A stretch of DNA of 64,000 bases, from contig NC_073637.1 of assembly GCF_029407905.1 (NCBI RefSeq), forward strand, positions 53,878,501 through 53,942,500, written 5' to 3'. Below the pieces are notes generated by a model. The model was not told the DNA's origin. It did no database searches and saw only the letters and a list, made by a program, of their open reading frames with translations. This document shows, in pieces, positions 44,611-55,508 of this stretch. Position 1 is the first letter of the stretch; the number at the start of each line of letters is the position of its first letter. The position numbers and the translations under genes were made by a program. The DNA is from Bubalus kerabau (lineage: Eukaryota > Chordata > Mammalia > Artiodactyla > Bovidae).

Positions 44611-45849
44611 TTCTGACTGGAGTGAAGAGATGACTCATTGTACTTTTTATTTGCATTTCTCTAAAAATTAGTTATTGAGCATTTTTCCATATGCTTTTTA
44701 GCCATCTATTTGTCTTCTTTAGCGATATGGCTATTTAGATCTTCCACACATTTTTTGATTGGGTTGTTTGTCTTATTGATATTGAGCTACATGAGCTGTT
44801 TGCACATTTTGGAGACTAGTCTCTTGTTGGTTGCTTCATTTGCAAGTATTTTCTCCTATTCTGAGGGTTATCTTTTCATTTTGTTTATGATTTTTTGTTT
44901 TTACACAAAAGCTTTTAAGTTTAATCAGGTCTCATTTGTTTAATTTGTTTTCATTTTCATTACTCTAGGAAGTGGATTGAAAAAAAGGCCTTTCTATGAT
45001 TTATGTCAGAGAGTATTTTGTATATATTGTATATATTTCCTCTGAGAGTATTACAGTATCCAGGCTTACATTTAGGTTTATGATCCATTTTCAGTTTATC
45101 TTTGTGTATGGTGTTAGGGAGTGTTCCAATTTCATTCTTTTACAGTTTTCCAGTTTTCCCAGCACCACGTACTGAAGAAACTGTCTTTTCTCCATTTTAT
45201 ATGCTTACTTCCTTTGTCACAGATTAGATGATCATAGGTGTATAGCTTTATCTCTGGATTTTCTATCCCTTTCCATTGATCTATTAATATATTTCTTTTT
45301 TGTGCCAGAACTATACTGTCTTGATTACTGTAGCTTTGTAGTATAGTCTGAAATCAAGGAGGCTGATTCTTCCAGCTCTGTTTTTCTTTTTCAGTATTGC
45401 TTGGGATATTCATGGTCATTTGTGTTTCCATACAAATTGTAAATTTTTTTGTTACAATTTTTTGAAAAACACCATTGGTAATTTCATAGTGTTTGCATTG
45501 AATCTGTAGGTTGCTTTGGATAGTATATTAATTTTCACAATATTAATTATTCCAATGCAAGAACATGATGTATCTCTCCATCTGATTATACCATCTTTTA
45601 TTTCTTTTATCAGAGTCTTGTAGTTTTCTGAGTATAAGTCTTTTGTCTCCTTAGGTAGGTTTATTCCTAGATATTTTATTATTTTTTTTTTTGATGTGAT
45701 GGGAAATGGACTTGTTTCCTAGATTTCTCTTTCTGATCTTTCATTGTTAGTGTATAGGAATGCAAGAGATTTATGCATATTAATTTTGTATCCTGCAACT
45801 TTCCCAAATTCATTGATGAACTCTGGTAATTATCTGGTAACATCTTTCC

Positions 45850-45910
45850 ATCTCTTTCAAGATTCAGATTAAACATGAATTTTGTGAGAAAATAAACATT
45901 TAGACTATGG
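45850..45910 (-). mobile_element. MLT1-like LTR, antisense, right part
   Basis: 'aagattcagattaaacatga' and 'aacatttagactatggt' continue the LTR complement exactly where 42963-43258 stopped. This shows that the 2.6-kb L1 split one LTR. Confidence 0.65.
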
Positions 45911-47104
45911 TTTCCTTCCTGCTTTCCCATTGCTTTCTCTGCTCTTTGTAAATTATTTCGATTATTTGTGCAAATCATTATCATTGGCTAAATGATAATA
46001 ATGTATTGTAAGCCTAGGAGGAAGTAGAAGTGATATACTAGTTAATATCATTGTCCTAATCGATCTAAACAATAATTATATAATACTGCTAACATCTCTT
46101 AACAGGTATTAGTGGCCTGCCTGCTCACAACAGACATATACAGGTTGCAGTTTCATTTTTTTCCTCCTTTCATGTCTAAATATAATTTCGCTAGTTAAAA
46201 TTTAATAAGAAATAAGCATTTTATGAAATAAAATCAAATTAATTCAAACTTACATAATAGCTATTTGGAAAGAAATGCTTTGAAGTATTTTGTCTTTGTT
46301 CTAAATTAGGTATAAAATTTTGAGGTACTAATATCTTGTTGTTACAAAAGCAAATAAAAGTAGTTGCTGATCAGTTCATTTTAATATATACAAAAATGTA
46401 TTTCAGTTATGTTAGAAACTAGTTTGTATAAATATATTGTGCAAAAATGATTTGGATTTTATGGATTTAGATTTAATCAGCTTCCGTTTGAACTACTATT
46501 GGATGAGTTAAGAAACTACATAACATTCACATGCTTCCCATTAGAGTTCATCTTATTTTGATGACCTTAATTATATGTCCTATCCACAACCAGATCTACA
46601 CAGATATCAAAAATTTTACTTTTTTACAGTGCCTTCCTGACTGTTAGTATAAATTAAATACCAATGCTTCTACCTAAAGTCAGTCCTTTTACTAGTAACC
46701 TAAATCCCACTGTTTCTAACTTACTCCAGAACATTGCTCCAGCCAGTCTCCCCTCTTTCTCCTGCATAATAAAAGTTTTTATCTCTACGAGATCATTCTC
46801 ATGATTGTACGAACATGGATTTATTTTCTCTTCATAAAAAAGGAAAAAAGAAAAAACTTTGATTCTGCTTCACGTGCTGTCTATTACCCATATCTTTGTT
46901 TCTCTTTGCTGCAAAATTTAACAGTTTGTCCTTCTTCCTTATCTTTGATTTGCCTCTTCTCAGTCTCTTAAATCTGTTGTTTCAAACAGGTTTTCACTAC
47001 ATACTAAAGTTTCTCTTGTTAAAGTCAAAAATATTCTCCACATTGCTAAATTTAATAGTGGATTTTATGTACATATTGTTGGGGGATGGTATTTCTACCC
47101 CTAC
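45911..47104. other. Unique AT-rich sequence
   Basis: Nothing recognised. Confidence 0.5.
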
Positions 47105-47490
47105 TCCTCTTTGAGTTCTTTTGTCTGAATTAATAACAAAATTGACACAAGACCGATTAACAGGAGAAAAAGAAACGCACCTTAATTTGTGCACACAGAT
47201 GTCTCATAGAAATAGGGCCTAAGAAGTGCCAAAGCAGGTGGCTTTTACACTTTTTAGATAAAGAATGAATGAATGTGTGAGTTGTCAGGATAAAGAAACT
47301 TAAACTTGGTGCATTTTAGTTAAATGAGCTTGGTCTTGGGAGGACACTTTTATATAAGAGATTTATTTCCTGCTTTTAGGGAGACAAAAAGTGTACCTCT
47401 TGCAGTAGCCATTTCTTAAGTAGCTTCTATTCCAAATAGTCAATATACCATTGTGGAATATTTTGAGGCAACTTGTCCTGGAACCCAACA
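47105..47490. mobile_element. Possible solitary LTR, family unknown
   Basis: 'gacacaagaccgattaacag', 'gagaaaaagaaacgcacctt', 'caaagcaggtggcttttaca' and 'ggcaacttgtcctggaaccc' recall an old ERV LTR in shape and content. Orientation and class are uncertain, and no coding region is attached. Confidence 0.42.
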
Positions 47491-47559
47491 GCATCTTACT
47501 TGGCAAAGCAGCAGTGTTTAAGTCACCATTAAATGCTCAGTTTTCTTCTTTACTATGTT

Positions 47560-48121
47560 TGTTTATCTTCTAGAAAACTAAATACTCTGGATTTTCCATC
47601 TGCCAAACTATTTCTCCTTCTCTGCCCAATAGCTTAATATCATGATTCTTTGTTTCTTCTCTTCTCTAACTCATGATCTTGTTGATTTTATCTGGTTGTG
47701 TATTTTAAATACTATGTATGTGACAACTCACATTGCCATCTCCTGCTGGAGCTGCAGACATTCATCTACTTTTGTGATATTTCCATTTGGGAACCTAATA
47801 GACTTCCCAGGCTCAACTGAATCGGTCTCTTACCAAACTGCTTTACCTGCAGTGTTTTGCATCTCAGTTAATGGAGATTTCATCCTTCCAGTTGCTCAGA
47901 CCAAAATCATTGAAGATGTCTTTAATGAATCTGTTTCTCTCATCTCGCCTCCTCATTTCATCTATCAGCAAATGCTCCTAGCTCCAATTTGTAAATATAT
48001 CCACAATTCAATCACTTTTCACCACTTTCAGTCCTAACAGCCTGGTCAACTCACCATTATAAATCTAAATCACCTGAATTATGGCAATACTTTTCTAATT
48101 AATTTATCTGCTTCCACCCAT
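47560..48121 (+). mobile_element. L2 LINE, ORF2 C-terminal and 3' part
   Basis: 'gcatctcagttaatggagat', 'ccagttgctcagaccaaaat', 'cagcctggtcaactcaccat', 'cctgaattatggcaatactt' and 'atttatctgcttccaccc' match the L2 region upstream of the 3' UTR, in order. Ancient copy. It runs directly into an L1 3' UTR at 48122. Confidence 0.75.
47642..48037 (+). pseudogene. L2 ORF2 C-terminal remnant, still open
   Basis: A 131-codon open frame. Its middle (about residues 73-87, CISVNGDFILPVAQT) matches the L2 ORF2 pattern 'SVNG..I.PVAQ'; the following SVSLISP stretch fits the same region. This is the C-terminal part, after the RT catalytic motifs, so no enzyme activity is expected. The frame is open by chance or slow decay and is not a host gene. 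The first ~60 residues do not match anything that I can name. Confidence 0.7.
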
Positions 48122-48566
48122 TTTCCATACATAATAGAATATTACTCAGCCATAAAAAGAATGAAATATTGTCATTTGTAGCAACATGGATGGGCCTAGA
48201 TAATATCATAATTAGTGAAATAAGTCAGGTAGAAAAAGACAAATACTGTATGATATCACTTATATGTAAAATCTAAAACATAATACAAGTTAATGTATAT
48301 AGCAGAACAGAAACAGACTCAGATATAGAAAACAAACTAGTGATAACCACTGGGGAGAAGGAAGGAGGACAGGGCAGATTAGGAGTATGAGAGTAAGAGA
48401 TACAAACTACTATGTATAAAACAGATAAGCAACAAGGACATGTTGTATAGCACAAGGAATTATCTTATAATAACTTTTAATAAAGCATAAACTGTAGAAA
48501 TATCAAATCACTATGCTCTACACCTCTACACCTAATATATAATATAAATCAACTATCATATACGAA
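48122..48566 (+). mobile_element. L1 3' UTR, sense
   Basis: 'gaatattactcagccataaa', 'gcaacatggatgggcctaga', 'gatatcacttatatgtaaaa', 'gaaacagactcagatataga' and 'tagcacaaggaattatctta' follow the L1 3' end in order. 5' truncated, diverged, non-coding. Confidence 0.85.
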
Positions 48567-48663
48567 AATTCCATATATGCTAAAATCTGTTTCTGTACAC
48601 AATATTCTGAGTTCCTGAAATCAATCTGTCTGTTCCCTCTTGAGCAGTAGTAACTCTTCCTGG

Positions 48664-49024
48664 TTTGCTGGGGCCTCCATAGAAAATACCACAGTGTGGG
48701 AGCTTAAATGGCAAATATTTATTGTCTCCCAGTTTCGGAGGCTGGAAATTTGAGATCAAGGTGTTCACAGATCTTTCATTGGCATGTAGATGGCCCTTTT
48801 CTTCCTGTGTCCTCACATGACCTCCACTCAATATATGTCTGCATCCTAATTCCCTCTTCTTTTAAGGATACCAGTCAGCTTGGATTAGGGTCTACCCTAA
48901 GGATCATATTTCAACTTAATGGCCTTTTTAAAGACCCTTTCTCCAAACACAGTCACATTGTGAGATCCTAGAGGTTAAAACTTCTTCACATATGACTTTA
49001 AGGGACATAATTCACCTCATAACA
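48664..49024 (-). mobile_element. MLT1-like ERVL-MaLR LTR, antisense
   Basis: 'agaaaataccacagtgtggg', 'tttcggaggctggaaatttg', 'tcctgtgtcctcacatgacc', 'ggattagggtctaccctaag' and 'catatgactttaagggacat' are the complement of a MaLR LTR. Third such LTR in the window, all in the same orientation. Confidence 0.72.
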
Positions 49025-49595
49025 CTATCTCTTAACCAGAGACAAGGGAAAAAATGTATCAGTGGAAAGCTAAAAATCAGTAAGAAAATAAATTTTTGTC
49101 TGTTAAAAAAGAAATAAAGAACAATTCGCTCTGTATATAGATGGGTTATCATTGCTTATGCTTCTGTGGGATCCACACAGGTCTAGAACTCTTTAAAATA
49201 TAAAGTTTTGGAAAATGATAAGTTTATGGGTAAAGTATTAATATGTGGCTTTCATTATAGATGAATTTAATATCCTATGAGGCATGATTTAGAGACTATC
49301 ACAGAACACTTATAGTGGTGAAAATAATTTGTTAATATCATATTTCCCTTACCTGTCAGTCAGGGTTCAGTTGAAAGCAGAAAGAAAGTGCTCTAGCTAA
49401 CTTAAGAAAAATAGACTTTATTATTGATTATTTTTATGAAATTATTAGAATAGTCAAAAAAAGCAGGAACTACATCAAGTCTCCAAGAGAGATAAAAGAA
49501 CAGCAAAAACAAGCTCAAAACAAACTGCTACCTCTGTGATATTCAGGAGAATAAGAAATCAGGAAGTTAATATTGGTATCTACAAGGGTATCCGT
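49025..49595. other. Mostly unique sequence
   Basis: 'cagtcagggttcagttgaaa' near 49360 may begin an old unlisted repeat, but I cannot name it. Confidence 0.45.
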
Positions 49596-49604
49596 GTAAG
49601 GATT

Positions 49605-50842
49605 CAGTTCAGTTCAGTTCAGTTTAGTCGCTCAGTCATGTCCGACTCTTTGCGACCCCATGAATCCCAGCACGCCAGGCCTCACTGTCCATCACCAACT
49701 CCTGGAGTTCACTCAGACTCACGTCCAACGAGTCAGTGATGCCATCCAACCATCTCAGGCTCTGTTGTCCCCTTCTCCTCCTGCCCCCAATCCCTCCCAG
49801 CATCAGAGTCTCTTCCAATGAGTCAACTCTTCGCATGAGGTGGCCAAAGTACTGGAGTTTCAGTTTTATCATCATTCCTTCCAAAGAAATCCCAGGGCTG
49901 ACCTCCTTTAGAATGGACTGGTTGGATCTCCTTGCAGTCTAAGGAACTCTCAAGAGTCTTCTCCAACACCACAGTTCAAAAGCATCAATTCTTCGATGCT
50001 CAGCTTTCTTCACAGTCCAACTCTCACATCCATACATGACTACTGGAAAAACCATAGCCTTGACTAGACAGACCTTTGTTGGCAAAGTAATGTCTCTGCT
50101 TTTGAATATGGTATCTAGGTTGGTCGTAACTTTTCTTCCAAGGAGTAAGCATCGTTTAATTTTATGGCTGCAGTCACCATCTTCAGTGATTTTGGAGCCC
50201 AAAAAAATAAAGTCTGACACTGTTTCCACTGTTTCCCCATTTATTTCCATGAAGTGATGGGACCAGATACCATGATCTTCGTTTTCTGAATGTTGAGTTT
50301 TAAGCCAACTTTTTCACTCTCTTCTTTCACCTTCATCAAGAGGCTTTTTAATTCCTCTTCACTTTCTGCCATAAGGGTGGTGTCATCTACATATCTGAGG
50401 TCATTGTTATTTCTCTTGGCAATCTTGATTCCAGCTTGTGCTTCTTCCAGCTCAGCATTTCTCATGATGCACTCTGCATATAAGTTAAATAATTAGGGTG
50501 GCAATATACAGCCTTGATGCACTCCTTTTCCTATTATTCCTTTTCCCAGTCTGTTCTTTCATGTCCAGTTCTAACTGTTGCTTCCTGACCTGCATACAGA
50601 TTTCTCAAGAGGCAGGTCAGGTGTTCTGGTATGCCCATCTCTTTCAGAATTTTCCACAGTTTATTGTGATCCACACAGTCAAAGGCTTTGGCATAGTCAA
50701 TAAAGCAGAAATAGATGTTTTCCTGGAACTCTCTTGCTTTTTCCATGATTCAGCGGATGTTGGCAATTTGGTCTTTGTTTCCTCTGCCTTTTCTAAAACC
50801 AGCTTGAACAACTGGAAGTTCACGGTTCACATATTGCTGAAG
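49605..50842 (-). mobile_element. BovB LINE, younger type, antisense, with target duplication
   Basis: About 1.24 kb from the complement of the (CTGAA) tail to the RT region near 'gttcacatattgctgaag'. Carries the younger marker in complement ('gcccccaatccctcccagc'). A 9-bp repeat, gtaaggatt (49596-49604 and 50848-50856), is the likely target duplication. The right border is partly obscured by a local repeat of 'ggattagtaa'. Confidence 0.93.
49636..50746 (-). pseudogene. BovB ORF2 reverse transcriptase fragment, broken
   Basis: Four minus-strand frames (50534-50746, 50241-50465, 49939-50250, 49636-49884) cover the RT core to near the ORF end. The FCFIDYAKAFD motif is intact. The catalytic box reads YVDD, not YADD (codons at 50382-50393). 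YVDD is tolerated in some reverse transcriptases, so this change alone need not kill activity, but several stops and frameshifts do. A shorter linker is seen after RTGHERTDW. Confidence 0.9.
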
Positions 50843-50856
50843 GATTAGTAAGGATT

Positions 50857-51427
50857 AGTACCATTGAAATGATGATTAGACTATAAAGCTTAGCTTCAGA
50901 GAAACCCAGTTACCATGCTTGTCTTCATGAACAAAAGCACAGAGAAGATGAGTAGCATGGCTCCTGTCTCTTTTACTTTTAAAACCTCACATGAATACAC
51001 CTAACTTATTACACCTAAGCTATGTCTAGAATGCTAGCTGCAAAAGTTTAAGAAAAAGTAAGTGTTTCTTTATTCATTTGCTCCTTTCATATTTTAGTCC
51101 AGTCCTGGAAGGTATATCAAATGAAGGTTAGGTTGGATGGTGAGCACTAATCCCCCATACGTACTTCACCTGTTTAGTTAAAACAGGCTCCTCTCTTATA
51201 GAATTTTTTGTATTAAATTTTTGCATTCTTTTACTATTTCCATATTCTTATTATTTTTTTGCATTCTTTGGGGTCCTGTTATATTACTGATCTTTTCACC
51301 TTAAATTTTAATCTCTTTCTGGAAAATGTATGTACATTGTAGCTGGCCTTCTAATCATACTTCCAATTTTATTCCTCACTGTACCTACATGGATCATTTA
51401 TATATTTTATATATATATATATATAAC
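50857..51427. other. Unique AT-rich sequence ending in a (TA)n tract
   Basis: A TA-rich tract at 51399-51425 directly precedes the large BovB. No gene recognised. Confidence 0.5.
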
Positions 51428-51840
51428 CAGAATCACAGAAAACTAACCAAACTGATCACATGGATCACAGCCTTGTTTAATTCAGTGAAACTGTGGAGCC
51501 ATGCCATGTCAGATCACCCAAGATAGATGGGTCATGGTGGAGAGTTCTGACAAAACGTGGTCTACTGGAGAAGGGAATGGCAAACCACTTCAGCATTCTT
51601 GCCTTGAAAATACCATGAACAGTATGGAAAAAGGAAGCAGACATGAAACTGAAAGATGAACTTCCCAGGTCGGTAGGTACCCAATATGCTACTGTAGAAG
51701 AGGGGAGAAATAACTCCAGAAGGAAAGAAAAGGCTAAGCCAAAGTGGAAACAATGCCCAGTTGTGGATGTGTCTGGTGGTGAAAGTAAAGTCTCATGCTA
51801 TAACGAAAAATATTGCATAGGAACGTAGGATATTAGGTCT

Positions 51841-52520
51841 ATGAATCAAGGTAAATTGGAAGTGGTCAAACAGGAGATGGCAAGAATGAACATCAACATT
51901 TTAGAAATAAGTGAACTAAAACAGACAGAAATGGGTGAATTTAATTTACATGACCATTATATCTACTACTGTAGGCAAAAATCCCTTAGAAGAAATGGAG
52001 TAGTCCTCATAATCAGCAAAAAAGCCCGAAATGCAATACTTGGGTGCAATCTCAAAAACAACAGAATGATCTCAGTTAATTTCCAAGGCAAACCATTTAC
52101 TATCACAGTAATCCATGTATATTCCCCAACCAGTAATGCTGAAGAATCTGAAGCTGAATGGTTCTATGAAGACCTACAAGGTCTTCCAGGACTAACACAC
52201 AAAAACGATGTCCCCTTCATCATAGGGGACCAGAATGCTAAAGTAGAAAATCAAGAGATACGTGGGATAAAAAGCAAGTTTGGCCTTGGAATACAAAACG
52301 AAGCAGAGAAAAGGCTAACAGAGTTTTGCCAAGAGAACACACTGGTAGTATTAAGCACCTGCTTCCATCAATACAAGCTGTGACTCTGCACTTGGACATC
52401 ACCAGATGGTATATACTGAAATAAGATTGATTATATTCTTTGCAGCCAAAGATAGAGAAGCTCTATACAGTCAGGAAAAACAAGACCAGGAGCTGACTGT
52501 GGTTCAGATCATGAACTCCA
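51841..52520 (+). pseudogene. BovB apurinic-type endonuclease domain, broken
   Basis: The EEP-family endonuclease nicks the target DNA for reverse transcription. The 180-codon frame 51841-52383 shows the catalytic Glu in ISELK (residue 25), VYSPTSN (residues 93-99) and IIGDQNAKV with Asp130 and Asn132. The usual Trp after Asp is Gln here. A TGA at 52381-52383 ends the frame. Beyond it, SPDG, IDYIL and the SDH box (52504-52512) can still be read, so all key motifs survive as a fossil. Confidence 0.9.
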
Positions 52521-52827
52521 TACTGCAAAATTCAGACTTAAATTGAAGAAAGTAGGGAAAAACACTAGGCCATTCAGGTATGACCTAAATCAAATCTCTT
52601 ATGATTATACAGTGGAAGTGACAAATAGATTCAAGGAATTTGATCTGATAGATGGCCTGAAAAACTATGGACAGAGACTCATAACAGTGTACAGGAGGCA
52701 TTGATCAAAACCATCCCCAAGAAAAAGAAATGCAAAAAGGCAAAATGGTTGTCTGAGAAGGCCTTACAAATAGCTGAGAAAAGAAGAAAAGCTAAAGGCA
52801 AAGGAAAAAAAGGAAAGATACTCCCAT

Positions 52828-54720
52828 TTGAATGAAGAGTTCCAAATAGTAGCAACGAGAGATTGGAAAGCCTTTTTAAATGAACAATGCAGAGAAATAG
52901 ATGAAAACAATAGAATGGGAAAGACTAGAGATCTCTTCAAGAAAATTGGATATACCATGGGAACATTTCATGAAAAGATAGGCAATATAAAAGACAGAAA
53001 CACTATGGACCTAACAAAAGCAGACAATATTAAGAAGAGGTGGCAAGAATTCAACATGAGATCTGTATAAAAAAGATCTTAATGGCCCAGATAGCCATGA
53101 TAGTGGCTAGACCAAGAGCTAGACATCCTGGAGTGTGAAGTCAAATGGGCCTTAGGAGTCATCACTATGAACAAAGCTAGTGGAGGTGATGAAATTCCGG
53201 CTGAACTATTTCAAATCCTACAAGATGAAACTGTTAAAGTGCTGTATTCAATATGCCAGCAAATTTGGAAAGCTCAGCAGTGGCCACAGGACTGGAAAAG
53301 GTCAGTTTTCATCCCAAAGAAAGGCAATGCCAGAGAATCTTTAAACTACTGCACAATTGCACTCATTTCACATGCTAGCAAGGTCATACTTAAAATCCTC
53401 AAACTAGACTTCAACAATATGTGAACCAAGAACTTCCAGATGTACAAGCTGGATTTAGAAAAGGCTGAGGAACCAGAGATCAAATTGCTAACATCCATTA
53501 GATCATAGAAAAAACTAGAGAATTCCAAAAAGAACATCTTCCGCTTCATTGACTATGCTAAAGGCTTTGACTATATGGATCACAACAAACTGTGGAAAGT
53601 TCTTCAAGAGATGGGAATGCCAGACCACCTTACCTGCCTCCTGAGCAACCTGTATTCAGGTCAAGAAGAAACAGTTAGAACCAAACCTGGAACAACAGTC
53701 TGGTTCAATATTGGGAAAGGAATACAAGAAGTCTGTATATTGTCACCCTTCTTATTTAACTTATTTAACTTACTAATTTAAGAGTACATCATGAGGAATG
53801 CCCAGCTGGATGAAGCACAAGCTGGACTCAATATGCCGGGAGAAATATTGATAACTTCATATATGCAGATGACACCACGTTTATGGCAGAAAGTGGAGAG
53901 GAACTAAAGAGCCTCTTGATTAAAGTAAAAGAGGAGAGTGAAAAAGCTAGCTTAAAACTCAACATTCAGAAAACTAAGATGGCATCTGGCTCCATTAGTT
54001 CAGTTCAGTTCAGTCAATAAGTCGTGTCTGACTCTGCAACCTGACCCTATGGACTGCAGCACGCCAGGCCTCCCTGTCCATCACCAACTCCCAGGGTTTA
54101 CTCAAACTCATCATCACTTCCTGGCAAAGAGATGGGGGAATGATGGAAAAAGTGACAGACTTTATTTTCTTGGGCTCCAAAATCACTGCAGACAGTGACT
54201 GCAGCCATGAAATTAAAAAGATCCTTGCCCCTTAGAAAAGCTATGACAAACCTAGACAGCATATTAAAAAAACAGAGGCATTATTTTGCCAACAAAAGTC
54301 TGTCTAGTCAAAACTATGCTTTTTCCAGTATTCATGTATGAATGTGTGAGTTGAACTATAAAGAAAGCTGAGCACCGAAGAATTGATGCTTTTGAACTGT
54401 GGTGTTGGAGAAGACTCTTGAGAGTCCCTTGGACTGCAAGGAGGTCCAACCAGTCCAACCTAAAGGAGATCAGTCCCGGGTGTTCATTGGAAGGACTGAT
54501 GCTGAAGCTGAAACTCCAACACTGTGGTCACCTAATACGAAGAACTGATTCACTGGAAAAGACGCTGATACTGGGAAAGATTGAAGCAGGAGGAGAAGGG
54601 GACAACAAAGGATGAGGTGGTTGGATGGCATCACTGACTCAACGGACATGAGTTTGAGCAAGGTCCAGGAGTTGAAGGACAGGGAGGCCTGGTGTGCTGC
54701 TGTCCATGAGGTTGCAAAGA
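52828..54720 (+). pseudogene. BovB linker and reverse transcriptase, broken
   Basis: Pieces of ORF2 in changing frames: 52828-53070 (linker, KTRDLFKKI), 53167-53424 (RT start, NKASGGDEIP, WPQDWKRSVFIPKKGN), 53575-53781 (DHNKLWKVLQEMGMPDHL, then a duplicated FNL stretch and stop) and 54418-54615 (C-terminal, VPWTARRSNQS). The YADD codons are still present at 53862-53873. Near 53070 part of the linker is lost, and at 53995-54112 an antisense BovB scrap interrupts the frame. Confidence 0.88.
53995..54112 (-). mobile_element. BovB 3' scrap inserted antisense in the large BovB
   Basis: Begins with the complement of the tail ('cagttcagttcagtcaataa') and continues 'gactgcagcacgccaggcct' and 'ccctgtccatcaccaactcc' for about 118 bp. 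It splits the host element between 'ggcatctggctccatt' and 'catcacttcctgg', which would otherwise be continuous. It retains little more than the sequence needed for priming, so it is a strongly 5'-truncated insertion. Confidence 0.85.
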
Positions 54721-54987
54721 GTTGGTCATGACTGACCAACTGAACCACAACAGTATACATTAGAACACTTTGTTTATGTTGCATCACTTGATATTTCATT
54801 TAATTCCTATGTTTATAATCTGCTTGTTTAATGTGTTTATTTTGTTTTGATATCTGAATAACGTCTTCATCAAATTTAGAGTGAATATAGGTAGAAATTC
54901 TTTCTGCTTCATTGAGGGGTATCCATTTGTAAGTCTTTTGTAAACAACATACTTTCAGAAAAATGGGAACAGTCACATTTAAATGTT

Positions 54988-55209
54988 GTGTTTAGTTGCT
55001 AAATCGTGTTCTACTCTTTGAAACCCCATGAACTGTAGGCTGTTACGGCTTCTCTGTCCATGGGTTTCTCTGGAGAAGAATACTGAAGTGGATTGCCATT
55101 TCCTTCTCCAAGCAATGTTTCCAACCTAGGGATCGAACCTGTGTCTCCTGCATTAGAAAGTTTTTTTTTTTTTTTTTTTTTTTAGCCTCTGAGCCACCAG
55201 GGAAGCCCT
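54988..55209 (-). mobile_element. Bov-tA SINE with 23-T tract in the head
   Basis: Complement of body and head ('gttgctaaatcgtgttctac', 'gattgccatttccttctcca', 'gagccaccagggaagccct'). At 55161-55183 a run of 23 T replaces the usual short 'ttcttta' of the tRNA-like half. In sense orientation this is an A-run expansion next to the promoter region. Confidence 0.92.
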
Positions 55210-55316
55210 ACACATATAAATAGGTTATTTCCATAAGTGCTCTTAGCATTTAGAGCAAACAGTTATGGTTTGCTAAAAATTGAGAGAGAGTAAAGGCTGC
55301 CTGAGGAAATGACACC

Positions 55317-55508
55317 TTGAAAGTGAAAGTGAAAGTGAAGTCGCTCAGTCATGTCCAACTCTTTGCGACCCCATGGACTGTAGCCTATCAGGCTCCTCTG
55401 TCCATGGGATTTTCCAGGCAAGAGTGCTGGAGTGGATTGCCATTTCCTTCTCCAGGGGATCTTCCCAATCCAGGAATTGAACCCAGGTATCCCGCATTGC
55501 AGGCAGAA
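55317..55508 (-). mobile_element. Bov-tA SINE, head truncated
   Basis: 'gaagtcgctcagtcatgtcc', 'ggggatcttcccaatccagg', 'attgaacccaggtatcccgc' and 'attgcaggcagaagttttag'. The final ~20 bp of the tRNA-like start are missing. It has extra (GTGAAA) units at the left end. Confidence 0.9.

Larger units (their letters stand above)
43259..45846 (-). mobile_element. L1 LINE, antisense, ~2.6 kb, inserted in the MLT1-like LTR
   Basis: From the poly-T at 43260-43270 it runs through the complement of the 3' UTR ('gagcagagttccctgtgcta', 'gagtaatgttccactgtata') into the 3' half of ORF2 ('gtttgcattgaatctgtagg', 'gtaggtttattcctagatat', 'taattttgtatcctgcaact'). All frames are broken. Three SINE pieces (43648-43840, 44122-44185, 44391-44610) interrupt it. 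The 5' truncation point is near 45846, where LTR sequence resumes. Confidence 0.9.
51428..54752 (+). mobile_element. BovB LINE, older type, near full length
   Basis: About 3.3 kb, close to the full family length. The order is a 5' region ('gatcacatggatcacagcct', 'gagaagggaatggcaaacca'), endonuclease (51.84-52.55 kb), linker, reverse transcriptase (53.17-54.0 kb), C-terminal part and tail ending near 'gaccaactgaaccacaac'. It carries the older marker 'actgggaaagattgaagca'. Many stops, indels and a small antisense BovB insertion (53995-54112) make it inactive. It is the only copy here with the 5' half. Confidence 0.93.

Noticed and set aside
49606..49625. Short tandem 'gttca' repeats as a CRISPR-like or satellite array
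   Set aside because: This is the complement of the (CTGAA)n tail of BovB; the same occurs at 25632 and 53997. No spacers exist.
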